Positions 7,863 through 17,983 of a stretch of DNA of 64,000 nucleotides are shown in pieces. Under the pieces are notes generated by a model. That model ran no database searches and was not told where the DNA came from. It saw nothing but the letters and a program-made list of their open reading frames with translations. The position numbers and the translations under genes are program-made. Each line of letters begins with the position of its first letter. Position 1 is the stretch's first letter. This DNA is from Dolichospermum flos-aquae CCAP 1403/13F (GTDB lineage Bacteria > Cyanobacteriota > Cyanobacteriia > Cyanobacteriales > Nostocaceae): positions 3,824,001-3,888,000 of the forward strand of contig NZ_CP051206.1 of assembly GCF_012516395.1 (NCBI RefSeq), given 5' to 3'.

Positions 7863-9938
7863 TTAACTATTTTGATTAGTTGATTCAGCTTTAGGAACTA
7901 TGGGATTAGGAAGAGGTGGAGGTGTAGGGATTTTCGATTCTGGATGGGTTTTGCTATTAGTTTGATTCCAAAGAATCATAGACAACAAACCATCTGCTAA
8001 ACCGTTATTACTACCATTATTACCACCAACAATGATATCGGGAATAATGCGGACATGATGATCACCGACAATTTCCATCAACTGCATAGCTGTGTAACCT
8101 TGTAAACCCACTGCTTGTACACCTGTCCGGTAGGTTTCTGCTTTGGCGTTACCTGTGGCTCGGATACCTTCTGCTCCAGCTATGGCTTTGAGTTTAATAG
8201 CTTCAGCTTCACCTGTTGCTTGCTGAATTTGGGCGTTAGCTTGCAACTCGGCAATTGTCACACCTTGTTCCGATTTTACCAAATCTTGCTGAATATCTGC
8301 GATCGCTGTTTCCCTGACCAACATTTGCCGTTGGGTTTGTGCCATTTGCTGAACTTCGTAAGTTTTGCGTTGTTCCTCAGCAATTTTCCGGTCTGTCAGC
8401 GTGTGCATTAATTCATTCGGTGGGGTAATCAAACCAATCAACGAATCCACTGCTTGCACATCATAAGCACGTAAGGCAGATTTAACGTATTCAGAAGCTT
8501 CTACTTGGCGCTCGCTTCGGGCAATCAAGAAATCCAGGATAGTATATTCTTGAGCCGAGTTGCGGAAATAATTCCCCACAATGGGACGCAAAACCTGATC
8601 AATGACATTTTGCATTGAACCTAAGCGGGAAATAACTTTCGGTGCATCTGAAGCACCAATGTGGATAATTTGGAATATCTCCAAATCAAAGCTAAAACCA
8701 TCAAATGACAGAAGTTTCAGTGCCGTTAAATTCGTATCATACCCATGCTGACCGCTAATTCTATCAGTAAAGTTTAAGACAATATTTGTTGTCGGCACTA
8801 ACTCAACTTTCATCACTTTAGTGTTAAGCGGGTGTTTCCCAGGATATAAAGGCTCAACCCAAACACCCTTATGTCCTTGATTGACCAAATTTCCGTGAGT
8901 GAAAGATGCCCCGCTCACATCTTCCTGTTCTTCACCGACAAAAGAAATCACCACACCCACATAACCGATAGGGATTTCAGTCATCGGTACTTGTTCAATA
9001 TTTACCAACCAAGGATTCAGATTCCACGAACCCGACAATAATACCTGTTCTTGCAAACCCCGTTGTCCCCCAGCGTCAATAAACTTTTGACCATTCTGAA
9101 AATTATTATGTCCAGTAATAGCACGCCCAGCAATTTCACCGGCGGCAATTGGTGAACCATCCAAAGTAGTCACAATCCCAACTTTTTCTGCGGCTATTTC
9201 ATAGATTTTTAACTGTTCTGGACGCATACCCTCTTTACTGGCATTTCCGGCTGTAATCACTTTAAACAGCGCTGTATTGATGCGGTAACTACCTGCGGTG
9301 ATAAAAGCAATCTGTCGTCCTTTCTCCCCACCTTTGGTCAAGAATTTGCGCGCATCTTGGAAATTATCACATTCGACAATTTTGCCCAAAATCCGTTCTG
9401 GAGGGTTAGAAGCGCCATCGGCGGCGACAATCAGAGCGATTTGACCTTGGGGGACAACGATTATTGATTCTTTCTTAACTGCATATTGCCAAGGCCAATA
9501 ACCCCAGTGCCAACCAGGGGCGAGGGTATCTGCTTGTAAGCCCGCTTCACCATTCAAAGCGATTAATCTACCAGGAGGTAGTCCTTTACCGGAAAGGGTG
9601 AATTTTTTGACAACAATACCAACTTCCCGTTCAGCGATAACTACCAGTCCACCAAATAAGAAACAACCACCAATAATAATGGCAGGAATAATGATCAAAG
9701 ACTCAATCCCCATGGCTTGATAGGGGATTTGGCCAGTTACAGACTGAGTAACTGATTGTTGAGTTTGACGAGACGGGATTGAGACAGAAGTTAATTCTTT
9801 GGCTGTCAGTGTTTTTATGGGAGTGGCATTAACAGCATTAACACCACTGGCTAAGGCTAAGGCTGCAATTGCAGATGTAGCCAAGCTGACAAATTTATTT
9901 TGCTTACTTTTATCAAGAGAAAATGGAAAGCTTTTCAT
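7863..9938 (-). CDS. SPFH/Band 7 (flotillin-like) membrane protein
   Basis: A 691-residue protein. Residues about 15-35 form a hydrophobic N-terminal segment, and a second strong transmembrane stretch (SLIIIPAIIIGGCFLFGGLVVI) is near 80-101. It is followed directly by AEREVGIVVKKFTL, the start of the Band 7/SPFH region. The later part has the Ala/Glu/Gln-rich coiled coil of flotillins (QMAQTQRQMLVRETAIADIQ; GEAEAIKLKAIAGAEGIRATG). The C-terminus is Pro-rich. Flotillin-like proteins scaffold membrane microdomains. The size is larger than a typical flotillin because of a long insert before the coiled coil. A single gene with no NfeD partner adjacent. Confidence 0.9.
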   Translation of the reverse strand: MKSFPFSLDKSKQNKFVSLATSAIAALALASGVNAVNATPIKTLTAKELTSVSIPSRQTQQSVTQSVTGQIPYQAMGIESLIIIPAIIIGGCFLFGGLVVIAEREVGIVVKKFTLSGKGLPPGRLIALNGEAGLQADTLAPGWHWGYWPWQYAVKKESIIVVPQGQIALIVAADGASNPPERILGKIVECDNFQDARKFLTKGGEKGRQIAFITAGSYRINTALFKVITAGNASKEGMRPEQLKIYEIAAEKVGIVTTLDGSPIAAGEIAGRAITGHNNFQNGQKFIDAGGQRGLQEQVLLSGSWNLNPWLVNIEQVPMTEIPIGYVGVVISFVGEEQEDVSGASFTHGNLVNQGHKGVWVEPLYPGKHPLNTKVMKVELVPTTNIVLNFTDRISGQHGYDTNLTALKLLSFDGFSFDLEIFQIIHIGASDAPKVISRLGSMQNVIDQVLRPIVGNYFRNSAQEYTILDFLIARSERQVEASEYVKSALRAYDVQAVDSLIGLITPPNELMHTLTDRKIAEEQRKTYEVQQMAQTQRQMLVRETAIADIQQDLVKSEQGVTIAELQANAQIQQATGEAEAIKLKAIAGAEGIRATGNAKAETYRTGVQAVGLQGYTAMQLMEIVGDHHVRIIPDIIVGGNNGSNNGLADGLLSMILWNQTNSKTHPESKIPTPPPLPNPIVPKAESTNQNS

Positions 9939-10122
9939 ATATCTGCCTCTTTGGGCGATTAATCATCTAAGGTATCACTTCATCAGGATGGAATGATTTT
10001 TCTGAAACTTAATGTAATTTTTTACCAGACTTCCAATTTTTTTAAGGTTTAAATTTTGTTAACAAATATTACAATATATTTCTTAATTTTAATTCAATGC
10101 TAAAATGAATGCAATGCTGAAT

Positions 10123-10166
10123 ATTAACAATAAAATTATAATTTTTGATGATTAACAATAAAATTA
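10123..10166. promoter_or_regulatory. 16-bp direct repeat around the start of the R-M gene
   Basis: ATTAACAATAAAATTA occurs at 10123-10138 and again at 10151-10166, the second copy starting one base after the ATG. Spacing is 28 bases (start to start). Direct or inverted repeats here could bind an autoregulator, but the second copy also encodes residues 2-6, so chance duplication is possible. Confidence 0.3.
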
Positions 10167-13100
10167 AACCTAGACAAGCATTAAGCAAAGCATTTCTGAG
10201 AATTAAACCAATTAGAAATGAGTTTGAGATATTTAAAAGGAATCTGATTACACTACTTAATCAAATTGATGAAAACGAAAGAGAGGAATTTCATAAGAAT
10301 ATTCTGACTGATTTTTTGAAAAATACCTATTACGGTGCTGATTATTTGATCAATATTAAAGCAAGTAATGACTTGGTGATTTATAATGGCAAAGATACTA
10401 AAAGCAATGTTGGTGTGATTTTAGAAGCTAAAAAGGTAAATAATAATGAAATGCTCAAGGTTGATAATTTAAATACTAAAGCATTACAACAATTAGTTTT
10501 ATACTTTTTACGAGAACGGATTACAAATAAAAATTCAGAAATTAAATATTTAATTGCTACTAATATTTATGAATGGTTCATTTTTGATGCAACACTTTTT
10601 GAGAATTTGTTTGTTCAGAATAAACAATTAGTCAAGCAATTTACTGATTTTGAAGAAAAACGTCTATCTAATTCTCGCACAGACTTTTTTTATAAAGAAA
10701 TTGCTCAACCTGCAATAGATAAAATTCAAAATGAACTAATTTTTACACATTTTGATATTAAAGATTATCAACAGTATTTAATTAATCAAAATCCTGAAAA
10801 TGATCAAAAACTGATTCCTTTATTTAAGCTGTTTTCACCACAACATTTATTAAAGTTACCTACTATTAATGATAGCAATAGTTTAAATAGAAACTTTTAT
10901 AGTGAATTACTACACATTCTGGGTTTAACGGAAATCAAAGAAGGTGGCAAAAAATTAATTCAGCGTAAACCAATTAATGAAAGGGAACAGGGTTCATTAA
11001 TTGAAAATACTATCACTCGGTTGCAAGAATTACACAAGATTGATAGATTATCAAATTCCGAACAATTTGGAGAAAATACCGAAGAGAAACTTTTTAATGT
11101 TAGTTTAGAATTAGTTATTACTTGGATTAATCGCATTCTCTTTTTGAAACTATTAGAATCCCAACTAATTAACTATCGTCAAGGTAATAAATCTTTTGCA
11201 TTTCTCAATTTAGCAAAAATTCAAGATTTTGGTAATCTCAATCGGTTATTTTTTGGTGTTTTATCTCATAAACCAGATGAAAGAGACGAACACATAAAAA
11301 ATATTGTTGCTAATATTCCTTATTTGAATAGTTCTTTATTTGAAGTATCAGAAATTGAACATAAAACAATAGTTATTAGTAATTTAATCAATGATGAAAA
11401 ACTTTCTATTTTCAATAAAACAGTTCTTAAAGATAATGGTAATATACGGACAGGAAAATTAAAAGCACTAGAATATATTTTTGCATTTCTTGATGCTTAC
11501 GATTTTAGCAGTGAAGGTGCAGAAGAAATCCAAGAAGAAAATAAAACTTTAATTAATGCTTCTGTTTTAGGTTTGATTTTTGAGAAAATTAACGGTTATA
11601 AAGATGGTTCTTTCTTTACTCCTGGTTTTATTACTATGTATATGTGTCGGGAAACTATTCGCAGAGCAGTTTTACAGAAGTTCAAAGAAATTAAAGGTTG
11701 GAACTGTGAAAATATTGACGAATTATATGATAGAATTACAGATAAAAAAGAAGCTAATCAGATTATTAATAGTTTAAAAATTTGTGATCCAGCAGTAGGT
11801 TCTGGACATTTTTTAGTTTCAGCTTTAAATGAAATTATTACTATTAAAAGTGATTTGAAAGTTTTACTTGATAGACAGGGAAAAACTTTAAGAGATTATG
11901 ATATAAAAATTGAAAATGATGAGTTAATTATTACAGATGATGACGGACAATTTTTCACATATAATCCTAACAACTCAGAAAGTAGACGCATACAAGAAAC
12001 AATTTTTCATGAAAAACAGACAATTATTGAAAATTGTTTATTTGGTGTAGATATAAATCCCAATTCAGTAAAAATTTGTCGGTTACGTTTGTGGATTGAG
12101 CTTTTAAAGAATGCTTATTATAAAGTCTCACCCCTACCAGGAGAGGGGAATATAGGAGAATTGGAAACTTTACCAAATATTGATATTAATATTAAAATTG
12201 GAAATTCCTTAATCAGTCGTTTTCCTTTAAATTGGGATTTACGGACGATTTTGAAAAAAAGTGATTGGAATATCGAAAGTTATAGAAATGCTATAAAAAC
12301 CTATCTCCACCCTGATAACAAAGATCAAAAACAGGAAATGGAGAGGTTAATTAATGATATTAAAGGTAATATACGTACAGAAATTAGTAGCAATGATCCG
12401 AATATAGAAAAGCGAAATCAAAAAATTGCAGAACTTCGTCATTTACGAGATCAAAAGTCATTATTTGCAGAAAGTAAAGCAGAAGCAAAAAATCGTCAAA
12501 AAAAGCAAGAAGAGTTAGAACAGCAAATTAATGAACTTAATGCTGAAATTGAAGAGAAAAAAAGTGGTAAATTGTATCAAAATGCTTTTGAATGGCGGTT
12601 TGAATTTCCTGAAGTTTTGAATGATGAAGGTGATTTTATCGGTTTTGATGTCATGATTGGTAATCCTCCTTATATTTCACTATCTAAAATTAAAGAAAAA
12701 TCTCAAACTGCTTATTTTGAAAATAATTATCAAACTTATACAAAGGGTTCAGATATTTATTGCTTATTTTACGAAAAAGGAAGTTGTTTGTTAAGAAAAT
12801 CAGGATTTTTAACTTACATTACTTCCAATTCTTGGTTAAAAACTATTTATGGTGATTCGCTGAAAAAATATTTAATTGAAAATCTGCAACCTCAGACTTT
12901 ATTAAATATTGAAGATATGCAAATTTTTGAGGAAGCTACTGTAGAATCAAATATTATCATCTTGAAAAAAGATAAAGTTAATGAATTTTTTGATGTTGCT
13001 AGTCTCAATAATAATTATCTTGTCGGTTCTTCATTAGATGAGTATTTCGATAAAAATTGTTTTCAATTTATAATACCTAATACATCAGAATGGATTATAG

Positions 13101-13915
13101 GTAATAAAGAAACTGTAAGTTTGAAACAAAAAATAGAGCAATCTTCTAAGCTTTTAAAAGAATTTGATATTAATATTAATAGAGGTTTACTTACTGGACT
13201 AAATGCAGCTTTTATTATCAATGAGGAAACTAAAAATCAATTAATTGCTGAAAGTTCTAATTCTGCTGAAATAATTCAGCCAATTTTAAGAGGTAGAGAC
13301 TTAAAAAAATATAGTTATGAATTTTCTGGATTTTATCTAATTAATACACATAATGGAGTGGCAAAAAATAACATCGAGAGAATAAAAGTTAAAGAAAATT
13401 ATCCATCTATTTATAATTATTTAATTTCTTTTCTTCCTCAAATTGAACAAAGACAAGATCAGGGTAAAGATTGGACAAATTTAAGAAACTGTGCTTATTT
13501 AGATGATTTTGAAAAACCTAAAATTGTTTGGGGTGAAATTTCTGATCAACCTAAATTTGCGTTTGATGATTCTAATTATTATGTTGAAGCTACTGCTTTT
13601 TTAATGACTGGTGAAAAACTTAAATATTTGTTAGCAATTTTAAATTCAAAACTATCAGAATGGTATTTTAACCAGATTTCAACTACCACAGGAATGGGTA
13701 CAAATAGATGGAAAAAGTATAAAATTGAAATGTTACCCATTAAAGAACCTACGGAAACTGAAGAATTGTTATTAGAAACAATAGTTAATCAAATCCTCGC
13801 TGCTAAAAAATCAGATCCAAAAGCAGATACAACTGCATTAGAAACAGAAATAGATCAGTTAGTTTATCAACTTTACGAATTAACAGCAGAAGAGATAAAA
13901 ATTATAGCAGGATAA
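10148..13915 (+). CDS. Single-chain restriction-modification enzyme (type IIG-like, N6-adenine methylase)
   Basis: A 1255-residue protein. The N-terminal about 200 residues have a PD-(D/E)XK nuclease pattern: Asp75 (DLVIYNG) and Glu93-Ala-Lys95 in VILEAKK. The central methyltransferase has motif I DPAVGSGHF at about 547 and the catalytic N-P-P-Y at 839 (MIGNPPYISLS). A coiled region (about 780-820) precedes the latter, and the C-terminal about 250 residues resemble a TaqI-type target-recognition domain (RGRDLKKY, LKYLLAILNSKLSEWYF). Such proteins both methylate and cut DNA. I chose the ATG at 10148 rather than the TTG just before it. There is no separate specificity or helicase gene, and no BREX or DISARM genes nearby. 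A BREX PglX-type methylase is the alternative, less likely given the nuclease-like N-terminus. Confidence 0.85.
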   Translation: MINNKIKPRQALSKAFLRIKPIRNEFEIFKRNLITLLNQIDENEREEFHKNILTDFLKNTYYGADYLINIKASNDLVIYNGKDTKSNVGVILEAKKVNNNEMLKVDNLNTKALQQLVLYFLRERITNKNSEIKYLIATNIYEWFIFDATLFENLFVQNKQLVKQFTDFEEKRLSNSRTDFFYKEIAQPAIDKIQNELIFTHFDIKDYQQYLINQNPENDQKLIPLFKLFSPQHLLKLPTINDSNSLNRNFYSELLHILGLTEIKEGGKKLIQRKPINEREQGSLIENTITRLQELHKIDRLSNSEQFGENTEEKLFNVSLELVITWINRILFLKLLESQLINYRQGNKSFAFLNLAKIQDFGNLNRLFFGVLSHKPDERDEHIKNIVANIPYLNSSLFEVSEIEHKTIVISNLINDEKLSIFNKTVLKDNGNIRTGKLKALEYIFAFLDAYDFSSEGAEEIQEENKTLINASVLGLIFEKINGYKDGSFFTPGFITMYMCRETIRRAVLQKFKEIKGWNCENIDELYDRITDKKEANQIINSLKICDPAVGSGHFLVSALNEIITIKSDLKVLLDRQGKTLRDYDIKIENDELIITDDDGQFFTYNPNNSESRRIQETIFHEKQTIIENCLFGVDINPNSVKICRLRLWIELLKNAYYKVSPLPGEGNIGELETLPNIDINIKIGNSLISRFPLNWDLRTILKKSDWNIESYRNAIKTYLHPDNKDQKQEMERLINDIKGNIRTEISSNDPNIEKRNQKIAELRHLRDQKSLFAESKAEAKNRQKKQEELEQQINELNAEIEEKKSGKLYQNAFEWRFEFPEVLNDEGDFIGFDVMIGNPPYISLSKIKEKSQTAYFENNYQTYTKGSDIYCLFYEKGSCLLRKSGFLTYITSNSWLKTIYGDSLKKYLIENLQPQTLLNIEDMQIFEEATVESNIIILKKDKVNEFFDVASLNNNYLVGSSLDEYFDKNCFQFIIPNTSEWIIGNKETVSLKQKIEQSSKLLKEFDININRGLLTGLNAAFIINEETKNQLIAESSNSAEIIQPILRGRDLKKYSYEFSGFYLINTHNGVAKNNIERIKVKENYPSIYNYLISFLPQIEQRQDQGKDWTNLRNCAYLDDFEKPKIVWGEISDQPKFAFDDSNYYVEATAFLMTGEKLKYLLAILNSKLSEWYFNQISTTTGMGTNRWKKYKIEMLPIKEPTETEELLLETIVNQILAAKKSDPKADTTALETEIDQLVYQLYELTAEEIKIIAG

Positions 13916-13929
13916 ACACCACAAATCCC

Positions 13930-13962
13930 AGATATCCGACTTCTTTAAGAAGTCGGATATCT
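13930..13962. repeat. Palindromic repeat, AGATA-YCCGACTTCTT family, copy 1
   Basis: A 16-bp perfect stem around a single central T. Related palindromes occur at 23238-23285, 43163-43195 and 46947-47116. The shared core is CCGACTTCTT/AAGAAGTCGG. Located 15 bases after the R-M gene stop; it may add to termination but is not followed by a T-run. Confidence 0.75.
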
Positions 13963-13996
13963 AAAAGATAAAGCTATTTAAAATACTAATAAAATA

Positions 13997-14019
13997 AGGG
14001 TAGGCAATTTGCCCACCCT
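13997..14019 (-). terminator. Terminator hairpin between convergent R-M gene and atpC
   Basis: AGGGTAGGCA/TGCCCACCCT hairpin. Read on the minus strand it is followed by a T-rich tract (TTATTTTATT), fitting the end of the atpD-atpC transcript. It could also serve the convergent plus-strand gene. Confidence 0.6.
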
Positions 14020-14045
14020 CATTAGTTTTAGATGCAGTATACGAT

Positions 14046-14459
14046 TTATACCGAACCACCGGCAGCTTGAAAACGAGCGCGAGCGCGTTTAAATGCTTTT
14101 GTTGCCTGGATTTGTGCTTGACGATCTTCTGGTTTGACTTGATTTAGGCTAGTCTGTGCTGCATTAAAAGCAGTGCGGGCTTCTTCAAGTTGAATCTTGT
14201 CCCCACGTTCAGCACCGTTGACTAAAATTGTGACTTCATTTTCATCAACTTCAGCAAAACCACCTAAAAGAGCGATCGCTTGCCAAGGGGCATTTTTAGA
14301 AGCACGAACACGCATGACACCTATATCCAAAGCTGTCAACATTGGAGCGTGTCCACTCAAGATACCTAATTGACCAGTAGTGCTAGGTAAAACTACTTCA
14401 TCAGCTTCAGCATCCCAAACGGTTTTGTCTGGGGCAATTACACGAACGGTCAGAGTCAT
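14046..14459 (-). CDS. atpC: ATP synthase F1 epsilon subunit
   Basis: A 137-residue epsilon subunit of the F1 central stalk, which couples rotor to catalytic head and inhibits ATP hydrolysis. N-terminal beta-sandwich: TLTVRVIAPDKTVWDAEADEV, then the GQLGILSGHAPMLTALDIGV signature. C-terminal helical hairpin from about 88 (EEARTAFNAAQ to FKRARARFQAAGG). It is downstream of atpD as in other cyanobacteria and chloroplasts (atpB-atpE there). The 100-base gap between the genes is made of heptamer arrays. Confidence 0.97.
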   Translation of the reverse strand: MTLTVRVIAPDKTVWDAEADEVVLPSTTGQLGILSGHAPMLTALDIGVMRVRASKNAPWQAIALLGGFAEVDENEVTILVNGAERGDKIQLEEARTAFNAAQTSLNQVKPEDRQAQIQATKAFKRARARFQAAGGSV

Positions 14460-14466
14460 AATTCTT

Positions 14467-14559
14467 AATTGGTGATTGGTGATTGGTGATTGGTAATTGG
14501 TAATTGGTAATTGGGAGAAATTTCTTACCCATCACCCATTACCCATTACCCATTACCCA

Positions 14560-14561
<2 letters not shown>
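14467..14561. repeat. Two heptanucleotide arrays (STRR) between atpD and atpC
   Basis: On the plus strand, ATTGGTG x3 then ATTGGTA x3 occupy about 14467-14515, and ACCCAT(C/T) units occupy about 14529-14561, abutting the atpD stop. In the mRNA the first array reads (GGGTAAT)n and the second (ATTACCA/ATCACCA)n, so six of every seven bases can pair. Confidence 0.85.
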
Positions 14562-16322
<1,761 letters not shown>

Positions 16323-16577
16323 TTATGTTTTCTGATTTTGGGATTTAAATCTACCGGCAATAAATTCTCTCTTTTCTAAATGTTTAGTTTGGCGTTTGGT
16401 AACTCTTTCTCTCCACATTCGGAAACTCGATGATTTCATTTCTCTTCTCATGAGAGCAATTACCTGTTTTTCTAAGAGTCCAAATTGTTTTTCTATCACA
16501 TCAAATGGTGTCCGATCTTCCCAAGCCATTTCGATAATACGATCTATGCTTTCAGCATCTAAGTCAGGTAATTTCAT
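16323..16577 (-). CDS. DUF2805/TIGR03643 family protein
   Basis: An 84-residue basic protein with the family pattern: DAESIDRIIEMAWEDRTPFD, IEKQFGL, VIALMRREMK, FRMWRERV. Proteins of this small family are widespread in bacteria and uncharacterised; the sequence looks like a helix-turn-helix-type DNA-binding fold (my inference). A short stretch of tandem repeats lies upstream. Confidence 0.85.
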   Translation of the reverse strand: MKLPDLDAESIDRIIEMAWEDRTPFDVIEKQFGLLEKQVIALMRREMKSSSFRMWRERVTKRQTKHLEKREFIAGRFKSQNQKT

Positions 16578-16680
16578 GTTTTGAGAATTTGAATAAAAAT
16601 GCCATAATTATCAATCTGTTTTAATCATACTATCATAATTCTTTTTTTTATTGTTTTTTATTGGAGGTAGAACCTCTAAG

Positions 16681-16788
16681 ATAACATTCCCAGTCTGGAG
16701 CAGGGGAACGAGAAAGATAACATTCCCAGTCTGGAGCAGGGGAACGAGAAAGATAACATTCCCAGTCTGGAGCAGGGGAACGAGAAAA
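16681..16788. repeat. Three tandem 36-bp repeats
   Basis: Units at 16681, 16717 and 16753 read ATAACATTCCCAGTCTGGAG plus 16 more bases, essentially identical. There are no spacers, so this is not a CRISPR. The unit is related to the CTCGTTCCCAGTCT...ACTGGGAATG repeat at 56833-56940, in the opposite orientation. Confidence 0.9.
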
Positions 16789-16918
16789 CGAGAAACGAGG
16801 AATTGGGAAAGAGAGAATAGATCCAGACCATGTTCCATAAAACGCCTGAATACTCTAAAATAAGAGCAGGTACAAAAAACTCTGTACTTTCCCTCCAGTC
16901 GCTTCATCCTTATTGCTT

Positions 16919-17734
16919 ATGAATTTCTCGTTAGCACGACAGTATTTTTACCAGGAGATTCAACAACCTGACGAGGATATCAATCTCGCAAAGGCAGCTT
17001 TATATATTGCCCAGGAAGAATATCCAGATATTGATCCTGAAGAATATTTAAATGCTCTTGATACAATGGCAATGGAGTTAGAGGAACGTTTGCCTTCTTC
17101 TCGCTATCCCCTGCGGATTATTCAAAGTATTAATCAATATTTATACGAAGAATTGGGTTTTTATGGTAATAAAATTGATTATTATGACCCGCGCAATAGT
17201 TTTTTTAATGATGTCATTGAACGGAAAATGGGAATTCCCATTACTTTGGCATTAGTTTATATAGAGGTGGCAAAACGGATTGATTTTCCCATGGTAGGGG
17301 TAGGAATGCCGGGACATTTCCTGATTCGTCCAGATGTGGAAGATATAGGCATTTTTGTGGATGCTTTTAATGGTGGAGAGGTGATGTTTACCCAAGACTG
17401 TCAAGAAAGGCTTTCACAAATTTATCAACAAGAGGTAATGCTAAAACCTGAATTTTTAGCAGTTGTGACTAATCGGCAATTTTTAGCTAGAATGTTGACT
17501 AATTTAAAATATATTTATCTTCAGCAGCAGGATTTAGAAAGAAGTTTGGGAATAGTAGAACGAGTTTTAATGTTATTTCCAGAAGCAAGTTTTGAATTAA
17601 GAGATAGGGGTTTGTTGTATTATCAACTGGGGCAGTTTTCTCAAGCTATGGAAGATTTACAAATTTATTTAATTAAAGTTCCTGATGCTAAAGATGCCGA
17701 TGTTATTCGTCAATTACTTGCTAAGTTAAATTAG
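16919..17734 (+). CDS. SirB1-type transglutaminase-like/TPR protein
   Basis: A 271-residue protein. The N-terminal and central part carries the transglutaminase-like SirB1 region: INQYLYEELGFYGNKIDYYDP, SFFNDVIERKMGIPITLALVY, and VGMPGHFLIR. The C-terminal about 80 residues form TPR-like helices (YLQQQDLERSLGIVERVLML, DRGLLYYQLGQFSQAMEDL). Whether the Cys/His catalytic set is retained is doubtful: His is present in GMPGHF but no matching Cys is clear. The ATG at 16919 is preferred to the TTG six bases upstream. Function unknown. Confidence 0.85.
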   Translation: MNFSLARQYFYQEIQQPDEDINLAKAALYIAQEEYPDIDPEEYLNALDTMAMELEERLPSSRYPLRIIQSINQYLYEELGFYGNKIDYYDPRNSFFNDVIERKMGIPITLALVYIEVAKRIDFPMVGVGMPGHFLIRPDVEDIGIFVDAFNGGEVMFTQDCQERLSQIYQQEVMLKPEFLAVVTNRQFLARMLTNLKYIYLQQQDLERSLGIVERVLMLFPEASFELRDRGLLYYQLGQFSQAMEDLQIYLIKVPDAKDADVIRQLLAKLN

Positions 17735-17941
17735 TTAGTTGTTGTTGAACAAAGACGACAAATAGCCTATACTCTAGCAGATAGTCCTAGTTTAAAAGGT
17801 ATTTTAAATGATGTATTTCTAGATTGTTATACAGATGCTAGAAATGATACAATAAATAAATATCAACTTCCTTCAACTTTATTCCCTGAACAGCCATCTT
17901 TTTCTTTAATTCAGCTTCTCAATGCAGATTTTATGCCCTAA
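17735..17941 (+). pseudogene. C-terminal fragment of a DUF29 protein
   Basis: Immediately after, and in frame with, the SirB1 stop there is an open stretch of 69 codons reading RRQIAYTLADSPSLKGIL, then CYTDARNDT, LPSTLFPEQP and LLNADFMP before TAA. This matches the C-terminal end of the DUF29 family. There is no start codon and the N-terminal domain is absent, so it is a gene remnant. Confidence 0.75.
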
Positions 17942-17983
17942 GTCTAGAGTATAGATGAAGATGGTATATTACTAAAAATTTAA

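Noticed and set aside
10148-13915. BREX pglX gene
   Set aside because: No other BREX genes nearby, and the N-terminus has a nuclease-like E-x-K motif more consistent with a type IIG enzyme.
16681-16788. Possible CRISPR array
   Set aside because: Units are directly adjacent with no spacers, and no cas genes are present.
16611-16907. 98-codon open frame on the minus strand (and a 70-codon one on the plus strand)
   Set aside because: Both run through the three 36-bp tandem repeats; the apparent peptide repeat is a by-product of DNA repetition.
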